Positions 1 through 8,982 of a stretch of 64,000 bases of DNA are shown in pieces (position 1 is the first letter of the stretch; each line of letters begins with the position of its first letter). A program made the position numbers and the translations under genes. The notes below the pieces were generated by a model that saw only the letters and a list, made by a program, of their open reading frames with translations, was not told the DNA's origin and did no database searches. The stretch comes from Colwellia sp. (GTDB lineage: Bacteria > Pseudomonadota > Gammaproteobacteria > Enterobacterales > Alteromonadaceae), in contig JABSOZ010000005.1 in assembly GCA_013215295.1 (NCBI GenBank), positions 124,001 through 188,000 on the forward strand. Reading direction: 5' to 3'.

Positions 1-1216
1 CCGTCGCAGTGCCTTCATTGCGACTGTCGAATATATTATAAAGTAATGCTTCTCGCCGAATCGGGCTAGCGTGAGGATTATTGTCCATTCTAGCTAATTC
101 AAACCAATGATAGAAATGAGAATACAAGGGGGTTGGATCAAAATGCGACCCTATCAGAAAGAAATTACGTTTGTCGGCGGCCACAAATGGCCCCAAATGT
201 CCTTTTAGTGCATTTTCAAAATAGTCGGCGACGGTAACAATCTCTTGTTTATCTAAAAACTTAAGGAAATTATTAGCTGAGCGTTCTTTAAGTTCATCGT
301 ATTCTGCTTGGTTAGCCGCTGCGATTAATTGCGGTAGTTTACGATTGCGATGCTCTTCTAGTTTCAAACTAGACCACGAACGATCTAGTTCCCTTTTTAA
401 CAATCTCACTTCATCTTGCCAGCTAAGTGGAACAAGGTGAACGTTATTCATATACCAAGTATATTGTGCTTGGCCGATACCCGATGGCCCGTTCTTAAGT
501 TCGGCTTGAATTTCAAGCCAATCAGTAAAATCACGGGTCGACTTGATGGCGATTTTGATAACGTTTAATAACTCTGAATTAGCCGTTTTGTTTATTTTCT
601 TTTGAAGATCTACAAGCGCGTTTGTTTGTTGATATATGTCTCTAATACCCGCTTTCCAAAGTTCTGCGGCGTTGCCCGTTAAGTTGATTTTAGCTTGTTG
701 ATTGAGAGGTTCGATTTTACTCAAGTCGCCAATCAGTCTTTGTTGCTCAACTTCACTTAATGGAAATTGATAAGTCCATAATTCTGTCACGCCATGATGA
801 GTCGGTCCTTCGTGTGCTGGCACATCACTGCGATAATTCCAGACCGATTTATAGAAAGCAGGGTCTCGTTGCCAAGGTTTGAGCAGTTTGTAATTAAACT
901 CATAACCATTTAACTCCGCCCACAAAATATGCCAATCGACTTTATTATCGATAGACCAATTAGTCGTCTCAATTTGTAATAGCTTTTGTCTAATCAACTC
1001 AAATTTTTGAAAGCGACTATCAAATGTTTTAGTTCGATAATCAGGGGCATTGTTAAATAACGGCGGTTGTTCAAACTCTCGCCATTGTTTGAAGAGTTGC
1101 GTTAGAGACTGATAATCACTGGCATTAACCGCGCTAACGGTCAATGAAAAAGCGAAAATGCAGTAGGCGGCTAAAAGCACCAACTTCTGTGTTAAGTGAG
1201 ACAAGATAGTGTTCAT
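1..1216 (-). CDS. DUF885-family exported protein, 3' end outside window
   Basis: An open frame runs unbroken from an ATG at 1216 to the window edge, about 405 codons with no stop. The first 30 or so residues (MNTILSHLTQKLVLLA...) form a signal peptide ending near AVNAS. The rest looks like the DUF885 family, proteins of roughly 550-600 residues with a weak resemblance to metallopeptidases. Recognisable stretches include KPWQRDPAFY, QYTWYMNNVHLVPLSW, HWFELARMDNNPHASP and, at the edge, SRNEGTAT. The C-terminal part that should carry any catalytic motif lies outside the window. It is probably periplasmic or outer-membrane associated. The substrate is unknown. The family call is from remembered sequence patterns and is fairly sure; peptidase activity is only inferred. 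Confidence 0.7.
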   Translation of the reverse strand, partial: MNTILSHLTQKLVLLAAYCIFAFSLTVSAVNASDYQSLTQLFKQWREFEQPPLFNNAPDYRTKTFDSRFQKFELIRQKLLQIETTNWSIDNKVDWHILWAELNGYEFNYKLLKPWQRDPAFYKSVWNYRSDVPAHEGPTHHGVTELWTYQFPLSEVEQQRLIGDLSKIEPLNQQAKINLTGNAAELWKAGIRDIYQQTNALVDLQKKINKTANSELLNVIKIAIKSTRDFTDWLEIQAELKNGPSGIGQAQYTWYMNNVHLVPLSWQDEVRLLKRELDRSWSSLKLEEHRNRKLPQLIAAANQAEYDELKERSANNFLKFLDKQEIVTVADYFENALKGHLGPFVAADKRNFFLIGSHFDPTPLYSHFYHWFELARMDNNPHASPIRREALLYNIFDSRNEGTAT

Positions 1217-1385
1217 AATGACCTTATTTCAATAATAGTTAGTTTCTATTTTATTTTCAAAAGGGAGTCGAATTAATATAAACATCCTATTCGATATAAT
1301 CAATAGTTAGCGTGGTCGAAAAAAGAACAAACATCAGCCCTTCATATCCCTTACAGACAGTATCAATAAAACTTCAAGAGCAGCT

Positions 1386-1490
1386 ATTATTATGAATAAA
1401 AATAATACAAAATCATCTTACGATGTCCTACACTTATTGATATAGGACTATTATGAAAATCACACAATACAAAATCATCTTTCGCTGCTT
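1386..1490 (+). repeat. Imperfect tandem duplication of a translation start region
   Basis: The 16-base string AATACAAAATCATCTT occurs at 1404-1419 and again at 1466-1481. Both copies sit just after an ATTATGAA start context (ATG at 1392 and at 1453). The first ATG opens a 17-codon frame that stops at 1443-1445, seven bases before the real start at 1453. This looks like a duplicated start region. The upstream copy now encodes a very short leader frame. Confidence 0.6.
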
Positions 1491-2238
1491 ATTTTTTTTA
1501 AAGCATATAACATTAATCACTATTTTTTGGTTATTCTCGCCTGTTATTTCTTTGGCTGACGAAAAAATAAAACTGGCAACGCTCAAGGCTACACCTTATG
1601 TCTTTGGTAACGAGAGAGCCCCAACTGGAATAGCAATTAACCTTATCGAAGAAGTATTCAAGAGAATGAATATCCCCTATCAAATTACTGTCTATCCATG
1701 GTCGCGTGCAATAAATAACTTGAAAACAGGAGAAGTCGACTGCGTCATGCCACTATTACGAACAAAGAATCGAGAAGTTTTTACCCACTATCCAACTCAC
1801 CCTATTATTCACGAGAATAGGTCTTTGTTTGTTTTAAGCGATAGTTCAATCACGATAAATAATTTAAAAGAACTGGCTAATTATCGAATAGGCATGGTAC
1901 AGGATTATAATAATGGCGATGTTATTGATAAATTAGTTAAAGACAACGTTATCTCCAATATTGAATATACGATCACCAGTGCTCAAAACATCAAGAAAAT
2001 ACTTGCTAAAAACCGTTTCGACATTCTCATTGAAGACAAACATGTCGTTTGGCATCATCTGAAAAAGATGAAAAAGCTAAAAGCCTTAAAAATGATATAT
2101 GATGTCCAGAATACCCCAAGTTACATTGGGTGTAGCAATAAGAAAAATTTGCAGTGGCTGCTTAAGAAATTTGATCACTTCTACCCCTTGATGATCAAAG
2201 ATGGAACTTACGACATGATCATTGATAAATACAGATAG
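1453..2238 (+). CDS. Periplasmic solute-binding protein, family 3 (SBP_bac_3)
   Basis: The product is a 261-residue secreted protein. It has a long hydrophobic signal region (residues about 10-35) and a mature start near DEKIKLATLKATPYVFG. The fold is suggested by the family-3 amino-acid-binding pattern: an N-terminal strand with PYVFG, then GIAINLIEEVFKRMN, WSRAINNLKTGEVDCVMPLLRT, and a second lobe starting RIGMVQDYNNG. Family members bind small polar solutes for ABC importers or act as stand-alone sensors. No permease or ATPase gene is nearby, so this is an orphan and transport is not shown. The start is supported by AGGA a few bases before ATG. A similar gene lies at 13554. Confidence 0.8.
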   Translation: MKITQYKIIFRCLFFLKHITLITIFWLFSPVISLADEKIKLATLKATPYVFGNERAPTGIAINLIEEVFKRMNIPYQITVYPWSRAINNLKTGEVDCVMPLLRTKNREVFTHYPTHPIIHENRSLFVLSDSSITINNLKELANYRIGMVQDYNNGDVIDKLVKDNVISNIEYTITSAQNIKKILAKNRFDILIEDKHVVWHHLKKMKKLKALKMIYDVQNTPSYIGCSNKKNLQWLLKKFDHFYPLMIKDGTYDMIIDKYR

Positions 2239-2355
2239 CAAATTGATAAATTAGTGACTTTAGTTATACTGCCTTCTATTGGTCGTAATACTGCGCCAGA
2301 CCCCTTAAAAGTTTCAACTCGCAATATTGCGGCTTTGTCTTCACTATATTAAAGC

Positions 2356-2526
2356 CTAAACCGCCTCATCCTTTCTCAACAACGGCATCCTCTTTTCAGC
2401 AATACCGGTACCTGCTTCAGCAAAGTAGTTAAAGACATTATCCACACCAAACTCAAAGCTGGCGTTGTTATTTGGACAGTGAACATTAAATATGAGCCTA
2501 TAGTCATCATAAAATTGTGGCTTGGT
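2356..2526 (-). pseudogene. C-terminal gene remnant of unknown family
   Basis: A minus-strand frame of 56 codons runs from just after a stop to a TAG at 2356. It reads like real protein rather than chance (for example FEFGVDNVFNYF followed by GTGIAEKRMPLL) but has no start codon or ribosome binding site and no upstream continuation. I read it as the surviving 3' end of a deleted gene. The family was not recognised; the string before the end is faintly like the tail of an outer-membrane barrel, but the final residues do not fit. A chance open frame is possible. Confidence 0.35.
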
Positions 2527-2607
2527 CTATCTCTAAAATGGGGCACATAGTGAGATAGGATTTAAAGCAATTTTTACGATGAGTTCAAATGTTGATTTCC
2601 CCCCAAC

Positions 2608-2644
2608 ACAAGAAAAGGCTGCACAATGTGCAGCCTTTTCTTGT
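2608..2644. terminator. Bidirectional rho-independent terminator
   Basis: There is a perfect 17-bp stem, 2608-2624 paired with 2628-2644, closed by a 3-base loop. GC-rich pairs lie at the top of the stem and A/T-rich arms give a U tract on either strand. It sits about 85 bases past the stop of the DUF4198 gene and is well placed to end the whole minus-strand TonB operon. Confidence 0.85.
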
Positions 2645-2729
2645 TTTAATCGCTTGTGAAAATAGACCTAATAAAAATTAACTATTTTTATTCAGCGTTA
2701 AATAAATTCTCTTTAAGCTGTAATTTCCT

Positions 2730-3401
2730 TTATAAAGCGCTGGCAAGATCAAGCTGTTTTGCTTTATCACCGACATAAAAGGTATTGGTAAAAACAAAAC
2801 GATGACTCGGTTTTTCCAAGCTAGCAACGCCTGATTTATTGACGACTTTATGGCTGGTTTTAATTATATATTGACCAGTCCAAGGTGTTTCAATGGTAAT
2901 TTGTCCTTGGTCGTTACTTCGATAGTTTTTTTGCCATTTAGGAGGTCCATAAAGAACAATGTCGTTTTTTGCTAACGGCTTACCGTTAAACAATAGGGTA
3001 AACGTATTATTATTATCTACTGTCGGTACTAGCTCAAAGGCTAATGTCGCCGAGGTTTCTTTGCGTCCTACCTTGGCATAGTAAGCGGTGTGATAGAACT
3101 CTTTTGCTCTGTTTAACTTGGCTGGTAAACTTGCCAATGTCATATAGACATCATTATTAGTCGTGATAGGAGCACTAAAAAAAGTTTTATGCAGTGTCAA
3201 TGGCGTTTTATTTTCTGCTGTCGCGTCAAATATTTTTGCTGCAGAGAATTTTTTTAATTTTTCATTATTTTCAATACGGTTTTCTTGCCATTCGCCAAAA
3301 TATAAATTGACGGTATTCGTTTCCGCTTTTTCTAACCATAAAAAGTGTGCCTGAGCCGCACCACTGATAAGTAATGTGCATGTTAAAATTAGAGTTTTCA
3401 T
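2730..3401 (-). CDS. DUF4198-type periplasmic protein, last gene of the TonB operon
   Basis: The 223-residue product has an 18-residue signal peptide, and its mature part begins AHFLWLE, typical of DUF4198 proteins. These periplasmic proteins have beta-rich folds and are often found beside TonB receptors and metal uptake genes, and some are annotated as nickel/cobalt-uptake related. The middle shows a beta-sandwich-like pattern with PLTLHKTFFSAP and a C-terminal domain containing GQITIETPWTGQYIIKTSHK. It lies 44 bases after the PepSY-TM gene in the same direction and before a strong terminator, so it is probably the last cistron. Its ligand is unknown. Iron-related work is inferred from the operon only. 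Confidence 0.75.
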   Translation of the reverse strand: MKTLILTCTLLISGAAQAHFLWLEKAETNTVNLYFGEWQENRIENNEKLKKFSAAKIFDATAENKTPLTLHKTFFSAPITTNNDVYMTLASLPAKLNRAKEFYHTAYYAKVGRKETSATLAFELVPTVDNNNTFTLLFNGKPLAKNDIVLYGPPKWQKNYRSNDQGQITIETPWTGQYIIKTSHKVVNKSGVASLEKPSHRFVFTNTFYVGDKAKQLDLASAL

Positions 3402-3445
3402 ATTAATCCTTGGGTAGTTTTGTGGTAATAATTATTTAATAACGA

Positions 3446-4714
3446 CTATCTTAGTGTCGAGTAAAGTTTAAACGTGAACATATGCCTTAAGTTTTTCTTG
3501 CGTTTTTTATTAATAAACATAATTACGCCAGAGCAAACCATGACAGTGCCTAATAAAGAAAAAATTAATTGCACGATGACATAACCAACAGGTAATCCAT
3601 GGCCAGTATGTAATGGTTTGATTAAGGAATAAATTTTCTCACCCATAGGCAATTGACTGAATAATGTCGTACTGATTAACTGAGAGTTATTGATATCAAT
3701 GCGGACATGACTTTGTGCCAAACCAAACCAATTATTGGGCGTATTAAATTTAAAGGTTAAGATTTTTGTGGAGTTGCTCTGACTTTTATTTTTAGACTGT
3801 TTATTATTATGATTAATTCGCTGCACCGTGGTGTCAGGATTGACTTTGTTTTCGGCTCTGCTTAGCGATTTTTTCGTTTGGGCTAACTTGTTGCTCGTCA
3901 CAATTTTTCCATTTTTACCTGGCGCACGTGGATAGCTTATTTGTATGAGTGTTGAGCCAGCAGGCATTTGACTATAAGCTGCGTGTAACCAAGCGCTCCA
4001 ATTGCTATCAATGGTTTTTGATACACCTTTCATTTTTGCGTTATTTACCTGAGGTGTCACCCCTAATAGTGCTTTAGCATAATTTCTATAGGTAATACCT
4101 GCGCCTGTTAGTGCTAGGGTGAGTATCGCAATAAGACAAATAACACCGGTACTCGTGTGATTGCCATATAAATTTTTTCGTTTCTTCCCGCGGGGCAGGG
4201 TATCACGCACAGAAAATAGTCGACGTTTGGGCCACCATATCCATAAGCCAATTAAGCTTATCATTAAAGCGATTAACCCCACCCAAGCGACTAACTGATT
4301 GCCGCGTACTCCAAATGCGCCAGTTTTTCCCAATAAAAAGTTTCGATGTAATTGTAATACTGTTTTAAAAAAAACATTGCCTTGGTTAATTTGATGAATG
4401 GCTACTTTAGGTTGGCCAAGTTGATAGAGCCAACTTTCATTACGATTTGCTAATTGATAGTAGGGCGTTGCCTCGGTTGGCATGATAATGCGAGATATCC
4501 GTTTTTTAGCGGTAGTGATTTTGCTAAGAACAGCGCCATTATCGCGAATACTCGTATGTTGAAATGGGTTATCATGATTTAACAGTGCTTGCTCAACACG
4601 CACTGAAAGTTCATCAATGGCGGTGATCAATCCCGTACCAAAGGTAATAATAAATAATATACCGACAGGAAATCCTAGCCAACGGTGGCTAGTGGTTAAA
4701 AACTTTTTTATCAT
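3446..4714 (-). CDS. PepSY-associated TM protein, putative iron/siderophore reductase
   Basis: The product is a 422-residue inner-membrane protein of the PepSY_TM family. The N-terminus LTTSHRWLGFPVGILFIITF holds the first helix with the family's conserved histidine. Further helices lie near residues 145-165 (LVAWVGLIALMISLIGLWIWW), 190-212 and 375-400. A polar, Lys/Ser/Asn-rich insert at about 275-310 is variable. Relatives in siderophore operons (FoxB-like, PiuB-like) are thought to reduce ferric siderophores or haem-like substrates at the inner membrane. It sits 14 bases after the TPR gene in the operon, which supports a role after TonB-dependent import. No enzymatic activity can be read from the sequence itself. 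Confidence 0.78.
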   Translation of the reverse strand: MIKKFLTTSHRWLGFPVGILFIITFGTGLITAIDELSVRVEQALLNHDNPFQHTSIRDNGAVLSKITTAKKRISRIIMPTEATPYYQLANRNESWLYQLGQPKVAIHQINQGNVFFKTVLQLHRNFLLGKTGAFGVRGNQLVAWVGLIALMISLIGLWIWWPKRRLFSVRDTLPRGKKRKNLYGNHTSTGVICLIAILTLALTGAGITYRNYAKALLGVTPQVNNAKMKGVSKTIDSNWSAWLHAAYSQMPAGSTLIQISYPRAPGKNGKIVTSNKLAQTKKSLSRAENKVNPDTTVQRINHNNKQSKNKSQSNSTKILTFKFNTPNNWFGLAQSHVRIDINNSQLISTTLFSQLPMGEKIYSLIKPLHTGHGLPVGYVIVQLIFSLLGTVMVCSGVIMFINKKRKKNLRHMFTFKLYSTLR

Positions 4715-4728
4715 TCTTAAAGTGCTCG

Positions 4729-6105
4729 TTAACTTTGATTACGTACTATATTTTCTAATGACTGTATGTTCGCTAATACATCATTACGATTAGGGTTAAA
4801 CTGAATAACTTGGCGCAGTAAAGCTAAGGCTTGTGAGTATTGCTTACGGTCGATTTCTAATTGTGCTTGGCCAAGTAATGCACGCTCTTTAAAGCCATAT
4901 AGGGCTTGTGCTCGCACATAATAAATTAACGCACTTTCGTCTCGTGTGTGTTGCCATAGTAGGGATGCCAAGGTTAATAAGGCTTCGCCATGACTGGGAT
5001 CTTTACTCAAAGCTTGTCTAAGTCGAACTAAGGCTCTCTGATTATTGTGTTTAGCAATGTCTAATTGGGCATGGTAAACATCAAATTTTGCTTGCGTTGT
5101 GGTGGCCAAAGTTGAAATGTTTTTGTCCACAGCGTTCAGTAGGAATTTTAATTGCTGCCAGTCTTGTTGATACACTAACCAAGCACTGATTTGTTCCACG
5201 GCGACAATGCTTTTATTTGATTTTTTTGCCAAGAATATTGGCATATTTTCTACCAGTATTTGTATTGCTCTTTTGGGACTACCTGCCTTAATATGTAACT
5301 GTACGGTAGTGGTAAGGTTTTCAACATCATCTTCACCCAGTAACAAGGCCATTTCTAAACTGCTGATGGCTTGCGTTAAGCGATTTTGTTTTAAGGCTAA
5401 CTGTCCTCTTTGTAGCCATAATTCCTGACTGTTCATATTGTCAGGCAGCATTTCTTCTAATAGCGCTTGCGCTTGATCATAAGCTTGACTATTAAGGAGT
5501 GCGTATAATAAACCTTGGCGCCATTGCAGGTTCTCAGGCTCAAGAAATAAGGCGTATTGATACCCAGCCACCGCACTGGCGCCTTGCGATAACTGCAGGT
5601 TAATATAAGCTAATTGTCCATATATTTGCGCATCAGCAACGCCTAATTCAATGGTACGTTTTAGGTGGGTTTGTGCTTTTTTATATGATTTATTTACCAT
5701 GTAAACCATGCTGATACTACGATGAGCTAGCGCTAAATTGGGTACAAGAGTCAGGGCTTGCTGTAAACTTTGCTCGGCTTGGTCATATTGCTTTAATAGC
5801 AGTTGTACTTGACCCCGCAATTGACACAAGGCGGCGCTGTCATCTTTTAGCTCGCGCTTAGAAAATTCAATCATCACGGCTTGGTAATTGTGTGCGGCAA
5901 GTAACGGTTGAATTCTTTTGGAAAAAATTCGTTCCGAAGGTGCTATTTGTGCTGCTTGTTGCGCCAATGGTTGGTTATTCAGGATAAACTCCCACGTCGG
6001 CTCTGCCAATTTGATGTGTAGTTGTCCATGACACTTGAATGCCAAGCTAAACAAAATAGTAATTAGTATTAACGGCTGGATTAGCCAGGTATAACTTCTA
6101 GACAT
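4729..6105 (-). CDS. TPR-repeat protein of the TonB2-type operon
   Basis: The 458-residue protein has an N-terminal hydrophobic segment (LIQPLILITILFSLAF) acting as signal or anchor, followed by many helix pairs of tetratricopeptide type. Examples are YDQAEQSLQQALTLVPNLALAHR, YKKAQTHLKRTIELGVAD and, near the C-terminus, YSQALALLRQVIQFNPNRND. In Vibrio, Shewanella and relatives a TPR protein commonly follows tonB2. It is presumed to be a periplasmic scaffold for the TonB complex, but its exact task is not established. It begins 12 bases after the tonB stop and ends 14 bases before the next gene, so it is co-transcribed. Confidence 0.82.
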   Translation of the reverse strand: MSRSYTWLIQPLILITILFSLAFKCHGQLHIKLAEPTWEFILNNQPLAQQAAQIAPSERIFSKRIQPLLAAHNYQAVMIEFSKRELKDDSAALCQLRGQVQLLLKQYDQAEQSLQQALTLVPNLALAHRSISMVYMVNKSYKKAQTHLKRTIELGVADAQIYGQLAYINLQLSQGASAVAGYQYALFLEPENLQWRQGLLYALLNSQAYDQAQALLEEMLPDNMNSQELWLQRGQLALKQNRLTQAISSLEMALLLGEDDVENLTTTVQLHIKAGSPKRAIQILVENMPIFLAKKSNKSIVAVEQISAWLVYQQDWQQLKFLLNAVDKNISTLATTTQAKFDVYHAQLDIAKHNNQRALVRLRQALSKDPSHGEALLTLASLLWQHTRDESALIYYVRAQALYGFKERALLGQAQLEIDRKQYSQALALLRQVIQFNPNRNDVLANIQSLENIVRNQS

Positions 6106-6117
6106 TATTACGCTCTT

Positions 6118-6756
6118 TTATGATTTTATTTCGATAGGCCACACAAAGCGGGCTCTAACGGGTTGGTTATTTTTTTTGGGTGCACTAAATCGGCTGCTTC
6201 GTATTAAGCGCTGAATTTCACCTTGTAATTCTTGGTAAGGGTTATTGACAATATTAATTAAGGTTAGCTGTCCTTGTTCATCAATCATTACCTCCAATTT
6301 AACCAAAACTCGTTTAACTCCCTGTCGACTGAGACTTTTAGGGAAATCAATTTTCAGTGGTGTTAATAAAGTGGGTAAATCGTCTAATTGATCTAACGCA
6401 AAGGCATCCCAATCTATCTCTAACTGCTGCCATTTTGTTTGACTTACCACCATAGGTGGAATATCAGGTTTAGTGAGGGTGATGTTTTGCTCCACCGTCA
6501 ATATTTGCATACTGGCGCCTGAGCCTTGAATTTGTATGGTGATCGGGGTTTCGACCATCGCTTGTTGTACCGGAGGAGGCGGCGGTGGCGGCGGAGGAGT
6601 TACTAAGGCAACTTCCCGTATAATAATTTTTTCCGGCGGTTGTTGTTTGATATTATGTCCAAGCCAAAATAACAATAATGCGCTGCTCAGTATTACTATA
6701 CTGGCGATACTCGCCAGTAAGTTCCTTTGTAACGGAGTGATCAATTTAGCCTTCAC
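6118..6756 (-). CDS. tonB: TonB energy-transducer protein (TonB2 type)
   Basis: The 212-residue protein carries energy from the ExbB/ExbD motor across the periplasm to outer-membrane receptors. One membrane helix lies at about residues 13-33. It is followed by a run of nine prolines (about 53-61) and a short, mostly non-repetitive linker. The C-terminal domain starts near RQGVKRVLVKLEVMID and holds RLIRSSRFSAPKKN. The Pro-rich segment is short, as in TonB2-type proteins, so the periplasmic reach is limited and helper proteins (TtpC, TPR) may compensate. It lies 10 bases after exbD. The proline codons form a GGN-rich tract on the plus strand that has no separate meaning. Confidence 0.92.
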   Translation of the reverse strand: MKAKLITPLQRNLLASIASIVILSSALLLFWLGHNIKQQPPEKIIIREVALVTPPPPPPPPPVQQAMVETPITIQIQGSGASMQILTVEQNITLTKPDIPPMVVSQTKWQQLEIDWDAFALDQLDDLPTLLTPLKIDFPKSLSRQGVKRVLVKLEVMIDEQGQLTLINIVNNPYQELQGEIQRLIRSSRFSAPKKNNQPVRARFVWPIEIKS

Positions 6757-6766
6757 AAGTGCTCCT

Positions 6767-7174
6767 TTATGGGTTAAGTGCTGCCAAATTTACGGTAAGT
6801 GTGCCCGCAAGTTTGGCTTCATCAATCACTTCAAGTAATAATTGCGTCGGTACATTTTTATCCGCTTGAATAACGACAGGTCGAGGCTGGCTACGCTGTA
6901 ATTGCTCGACGGTGCCACGAATACCAGCAATGCCAATATTACTGCCGTTATAAAAAATTTCACCACTATCAGTGATGGCTAGCAATATCACCGTTTGTTC
7001 TAATTGCTGTGCGGTTAATGATTGAGGTTTATCAACTTCGACCCCGGTTTCTTTCACAAAAACAGTGGTGACAATAAAAAATATCAATAAAATAAAGACG
7101 ACATCTAGTAAGGGAGACATATCAATAGTTGTCGCTTGTTCTTGTTCAAGGCGACGTTGTAATCGGGCGGGCAT
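6767..7174 (-). CDS. exbD: Biopolymer transport protein ExbD
   Basis: The 135-residue protein has a single membrane helix at about residues 20-43 and a periplasmic domain. The essential proton-carrying aspartate is visible at residue 24 in the motif DMSPLLDVVFILLIFF. The C-terminal part contains VQQ/QADK-type strand-helix patterns usual for ExbD/TolR (RPVVIQADKNVPTQLLLEVIDEAK). It forms the stator with ExbB and uses proton flow to drive TonB. The gene starts three bases after the exbB stop, so translation is probably coupled. Its place between exbB and tonB makes an ExbD rather than TolR call firm. Confidence 0.93.
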   Translation of the reverse strand: MPARLQRRLEQEQATTIDMSPLLDVVFILLIFFIVTTVFVKETGVEVDKPQSLTAQQLEQTVILLAITDSGEIFYNGSNIGIAGIRGTVEQLQRSQPRPVVIQADKNVPTQLLLEVIDEAKLAGTLTVNLAALNP

Positions 7175-7177
7175 AAG

Positions 7178-7603
7178 CTAATGCTCCCCAAAAGCAGGAC
7201 GAGTATTCATTGCCTGGCTATTATGATGTTTTAAACTTGAATACACCCAAGAGTGCAGCAGCCAACCAGGAATAGCGCATATTAAACCTAATTGGGTGGT
7301 TAATAAGGCCTTTCCTATACCAGAACTCATTAATTCACTACTGGCTCCTGAACTCGCGATGCCGGCAAAGCATTCGAGTAAACCCACTATAGTGCCAAAT
7401 AATCCTAATAAAGGTAATGCACCAATGAGTATGCCAGTAAAAGCAAAATTATTGCTGATGCTGGCATGATTCATTGAATCATTATTTTGCGTTGGTATAG
7501 CGTCAAAGCGGGTAAAATATTGACACCATATTTGTTGATAACATACTAAGGCGAGTAATAATATCGCCCAGCAAATAACGCTATTGGTTATTTGTTCAAT
7601 CAT
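7178..7603 (-). CDS. exbB: ExbB/TolQ/MotA-type proton channel protein (ExbB2)
   Basis: The 141-residue short form is typical of TonB2-type ExbB. An N-terminal helix (about residues 8-25) is followed by two helices: FAFTGILIGALPLLGLFGTIVGLLE and GIGKALLTTQLGLICAIPGWLLHSWV. The GLLGTV-like signature (LGLFGTIVGL) and the later TTQLGL match the MotA/TolQ/ExbB family. With ExbD it makes the inner-membrane proton motor. The start codon overlaps the ttpC stop by four bases (ATGA type), so it is translationally coupled. The shortness is normal for this system and not a truncation. Confidence 0.92.
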   Translation of the reverse strand: MIEQITNSVICWAILLLALVCYQQIWCQYFTRFDAIPTQNNDSMNHASISNNFAFTGILIGALPLLGLFGTIVGLLECFAGIASSGASSELMSSGIGKALLTTQLGLICAIPGWLLHSWVYSSLKHHNSQAMNTRPAFGEH

Positions 7604-8982
7604 GACGCGATTCCTTGTATTGGCTCAGGTTTATTTGCTGATACATCGCTAATATCATCGAGCCTATTAGATTGTTCCTTGGCATTACTGAGTAAAAGGG
7701 CAAAATTTTCCAATTCGTTGTAATAAGCTTTGGCTTTACGAGATAGCACTGCGTTTAGAATGAGTGCAGGGATGGCCACCACTAACCCTAACTCTGTGGT
7801 GACTAACGCTTGCGATATTCCTCCTGATACCACCTCGGCATCACCCGAGCCAAACAACGTCATCATTCTAAAGGTTTCTATCATGCCACTAACGGTACCC
7901 AATAAACCTAATAATGGCGCAACGGCAGCCGTAATAGCGATTGCACTTAATCGACGCTCTAAGCTGCGCTTGTTATCTTGCAGCTCTATGAATAAATCAT
8001 CATCACGCTGTGTCGGGCTAGTTGATCTCCTGACGATTTCCAGCAAGTTATTTTGCATGCCTCGAATTTTAGCCATGCCAACCGATGGCTCTACCTGTGT
8101 GCGTAATATATTATTCAGCATTGATTGGGTTAGCTGAACAAATCGAGGTAAACGCCAAAATTGCACGACTTTAATAAGGGCAATAATCAGTGAAAACAAA
8201 CCAAACAGTAGGATAGGGATCACCCATAAACCACCTTTAATCACATGTTCAACGATACTTTCTTGGTGCTGAGAACGCGCTAATGCCCGGCGTAGGGTCG
8301 GATCAAAAACGATAGTTCCCACAGCAGCACTACGTAAATTTTCTATGCTGTTACTGTTGGGTAAAAAACCATTATGTTGCCAGAGATTTTGCTCTCTAAG
8401 GCTGGCAAAGCCGGCTTGCTTACTCATTTCGTCCCAATACCAAGTCACAGGTCCTATGACTAATATCGGCTTTTGGCTAATTTCGCCATTGGGCATTACT
8501 ACATTGCCTTCTTGCCACTGTGGAGTAAAACCTTGGTTGAGTTGCTTGCTCTTCGCTAATACGCGAATAAATTGCTCAGAGATATTGGAAGCAGCGGGTA
8601 ATTTTCCGTTGTTTTGCTGATGCTGTAAAAATCGATGTAACAGATTTTGTTGAAATACTTGTTGTTGTTGCCATGTTGATAATCTTTGTTCAAGTTTGGT
8701 GAAACTGAGGGTTTTTTCATCAGCCAAACGCCTAGCTACCGAGGTGTTTTCACGAAGTTTGAGCACCTCCCGTTCTAGCTTAGCCAGCTGTTTGGCGATA
8801 TTGCTTCGTTCGTTGAGTATCTTGTTTTCAACCGATGACAGTGATTGTTGTGCTTGAGTAATATTTTTTACTAACTGTGCTTCAATCTTGCTTGTCGATT
8901 GGGTGTTTTCTGCTTGCGCTATGGCGGTAAATAAAAGACTTAATAACGTTATTACTAGCCATAAATATATTTTGTTAACCAT
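7600..8982 (-). CDS. ttpC: TtpC-like MotA/TolQ/ExbB family protein with coiled-coil N-terminus
   Basis: The 460-residue protein has a cleavable or anchoring N-terminal hydrophobic segment. A long periplasmic region follows with heptad-rich helices (about 30-130: KQLAKLEREVLKLRENTSVAR). The C-terminal MotA/TolQ/ExbB domain (about 255-440) contains AVAPLLGLLGTVSGMIETF and TTELGLVVAIPALILN. In Vibrio TtpC is required for TonB2 function and is thought to bridge the motor to TonB. The first base of its ATG is the last base of the preceding stop codon (TAATG), and its stop overlaps exbB, so the three genes are tightly coupled. The call relies on domain order and operon position. Confidence 0.88.
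   Translation of the reverse strand: MVNKIYLWLVITLLSLLFTAIAQAENTQSTSKIEAQLVKNITQAQQSLSSVENKILNERSNIAKQLAKLEREVLKLRENTSVARRLADEKTLSFTKLEQRLSTWQQQQVFQQNLLHRFLQHQQNNGKLPAASNISEQFIRVLAKSKQLNQGFTPQWQEGNVVMPNGEISQKPILVIGPVTWYWDEMSKQAGFASLREQNLWQHNGFLPNSNSIENLRSAAVGTIVFDPTLRRALARSQHQESIVEHVIKGGLWVIPILLFGLFSLIIALIKVVQFWRLPRFVQLTQSMLNNILRTQVEPSVGMAKIRGMQNNLLEIVRRSTSPTQRDDDLFIELQDNKRSLERRLSAIAITAAVAPLLGLLGTVSGMIETFRMMTLFGSGDAEVVSGGISQALVTTELGLVVAIPALILNAVLSRKAKAYYNELENFALLLSNAKEQSNRLDDISDVSANKPEPIQGIAS

Larger units (their letters stand above)
2239..2729. other. Intergenic stretch with a coding remnant and a terminator
   Basis: These 490 bases hold no intact gene. They contain the minus-strand remnant at 2356-2526 and the long bidirectional hairpin at 2608-2644, both listed separately. 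Nothing else was recognised. Confidence 0.5.

Noticed and set aside
6536-6838. Plus-strand open frame with a glycine run opposite tonB
   Set aside because: The glycine run is only the complement of the proline codons of TonB; the frame lies within two firm genes.
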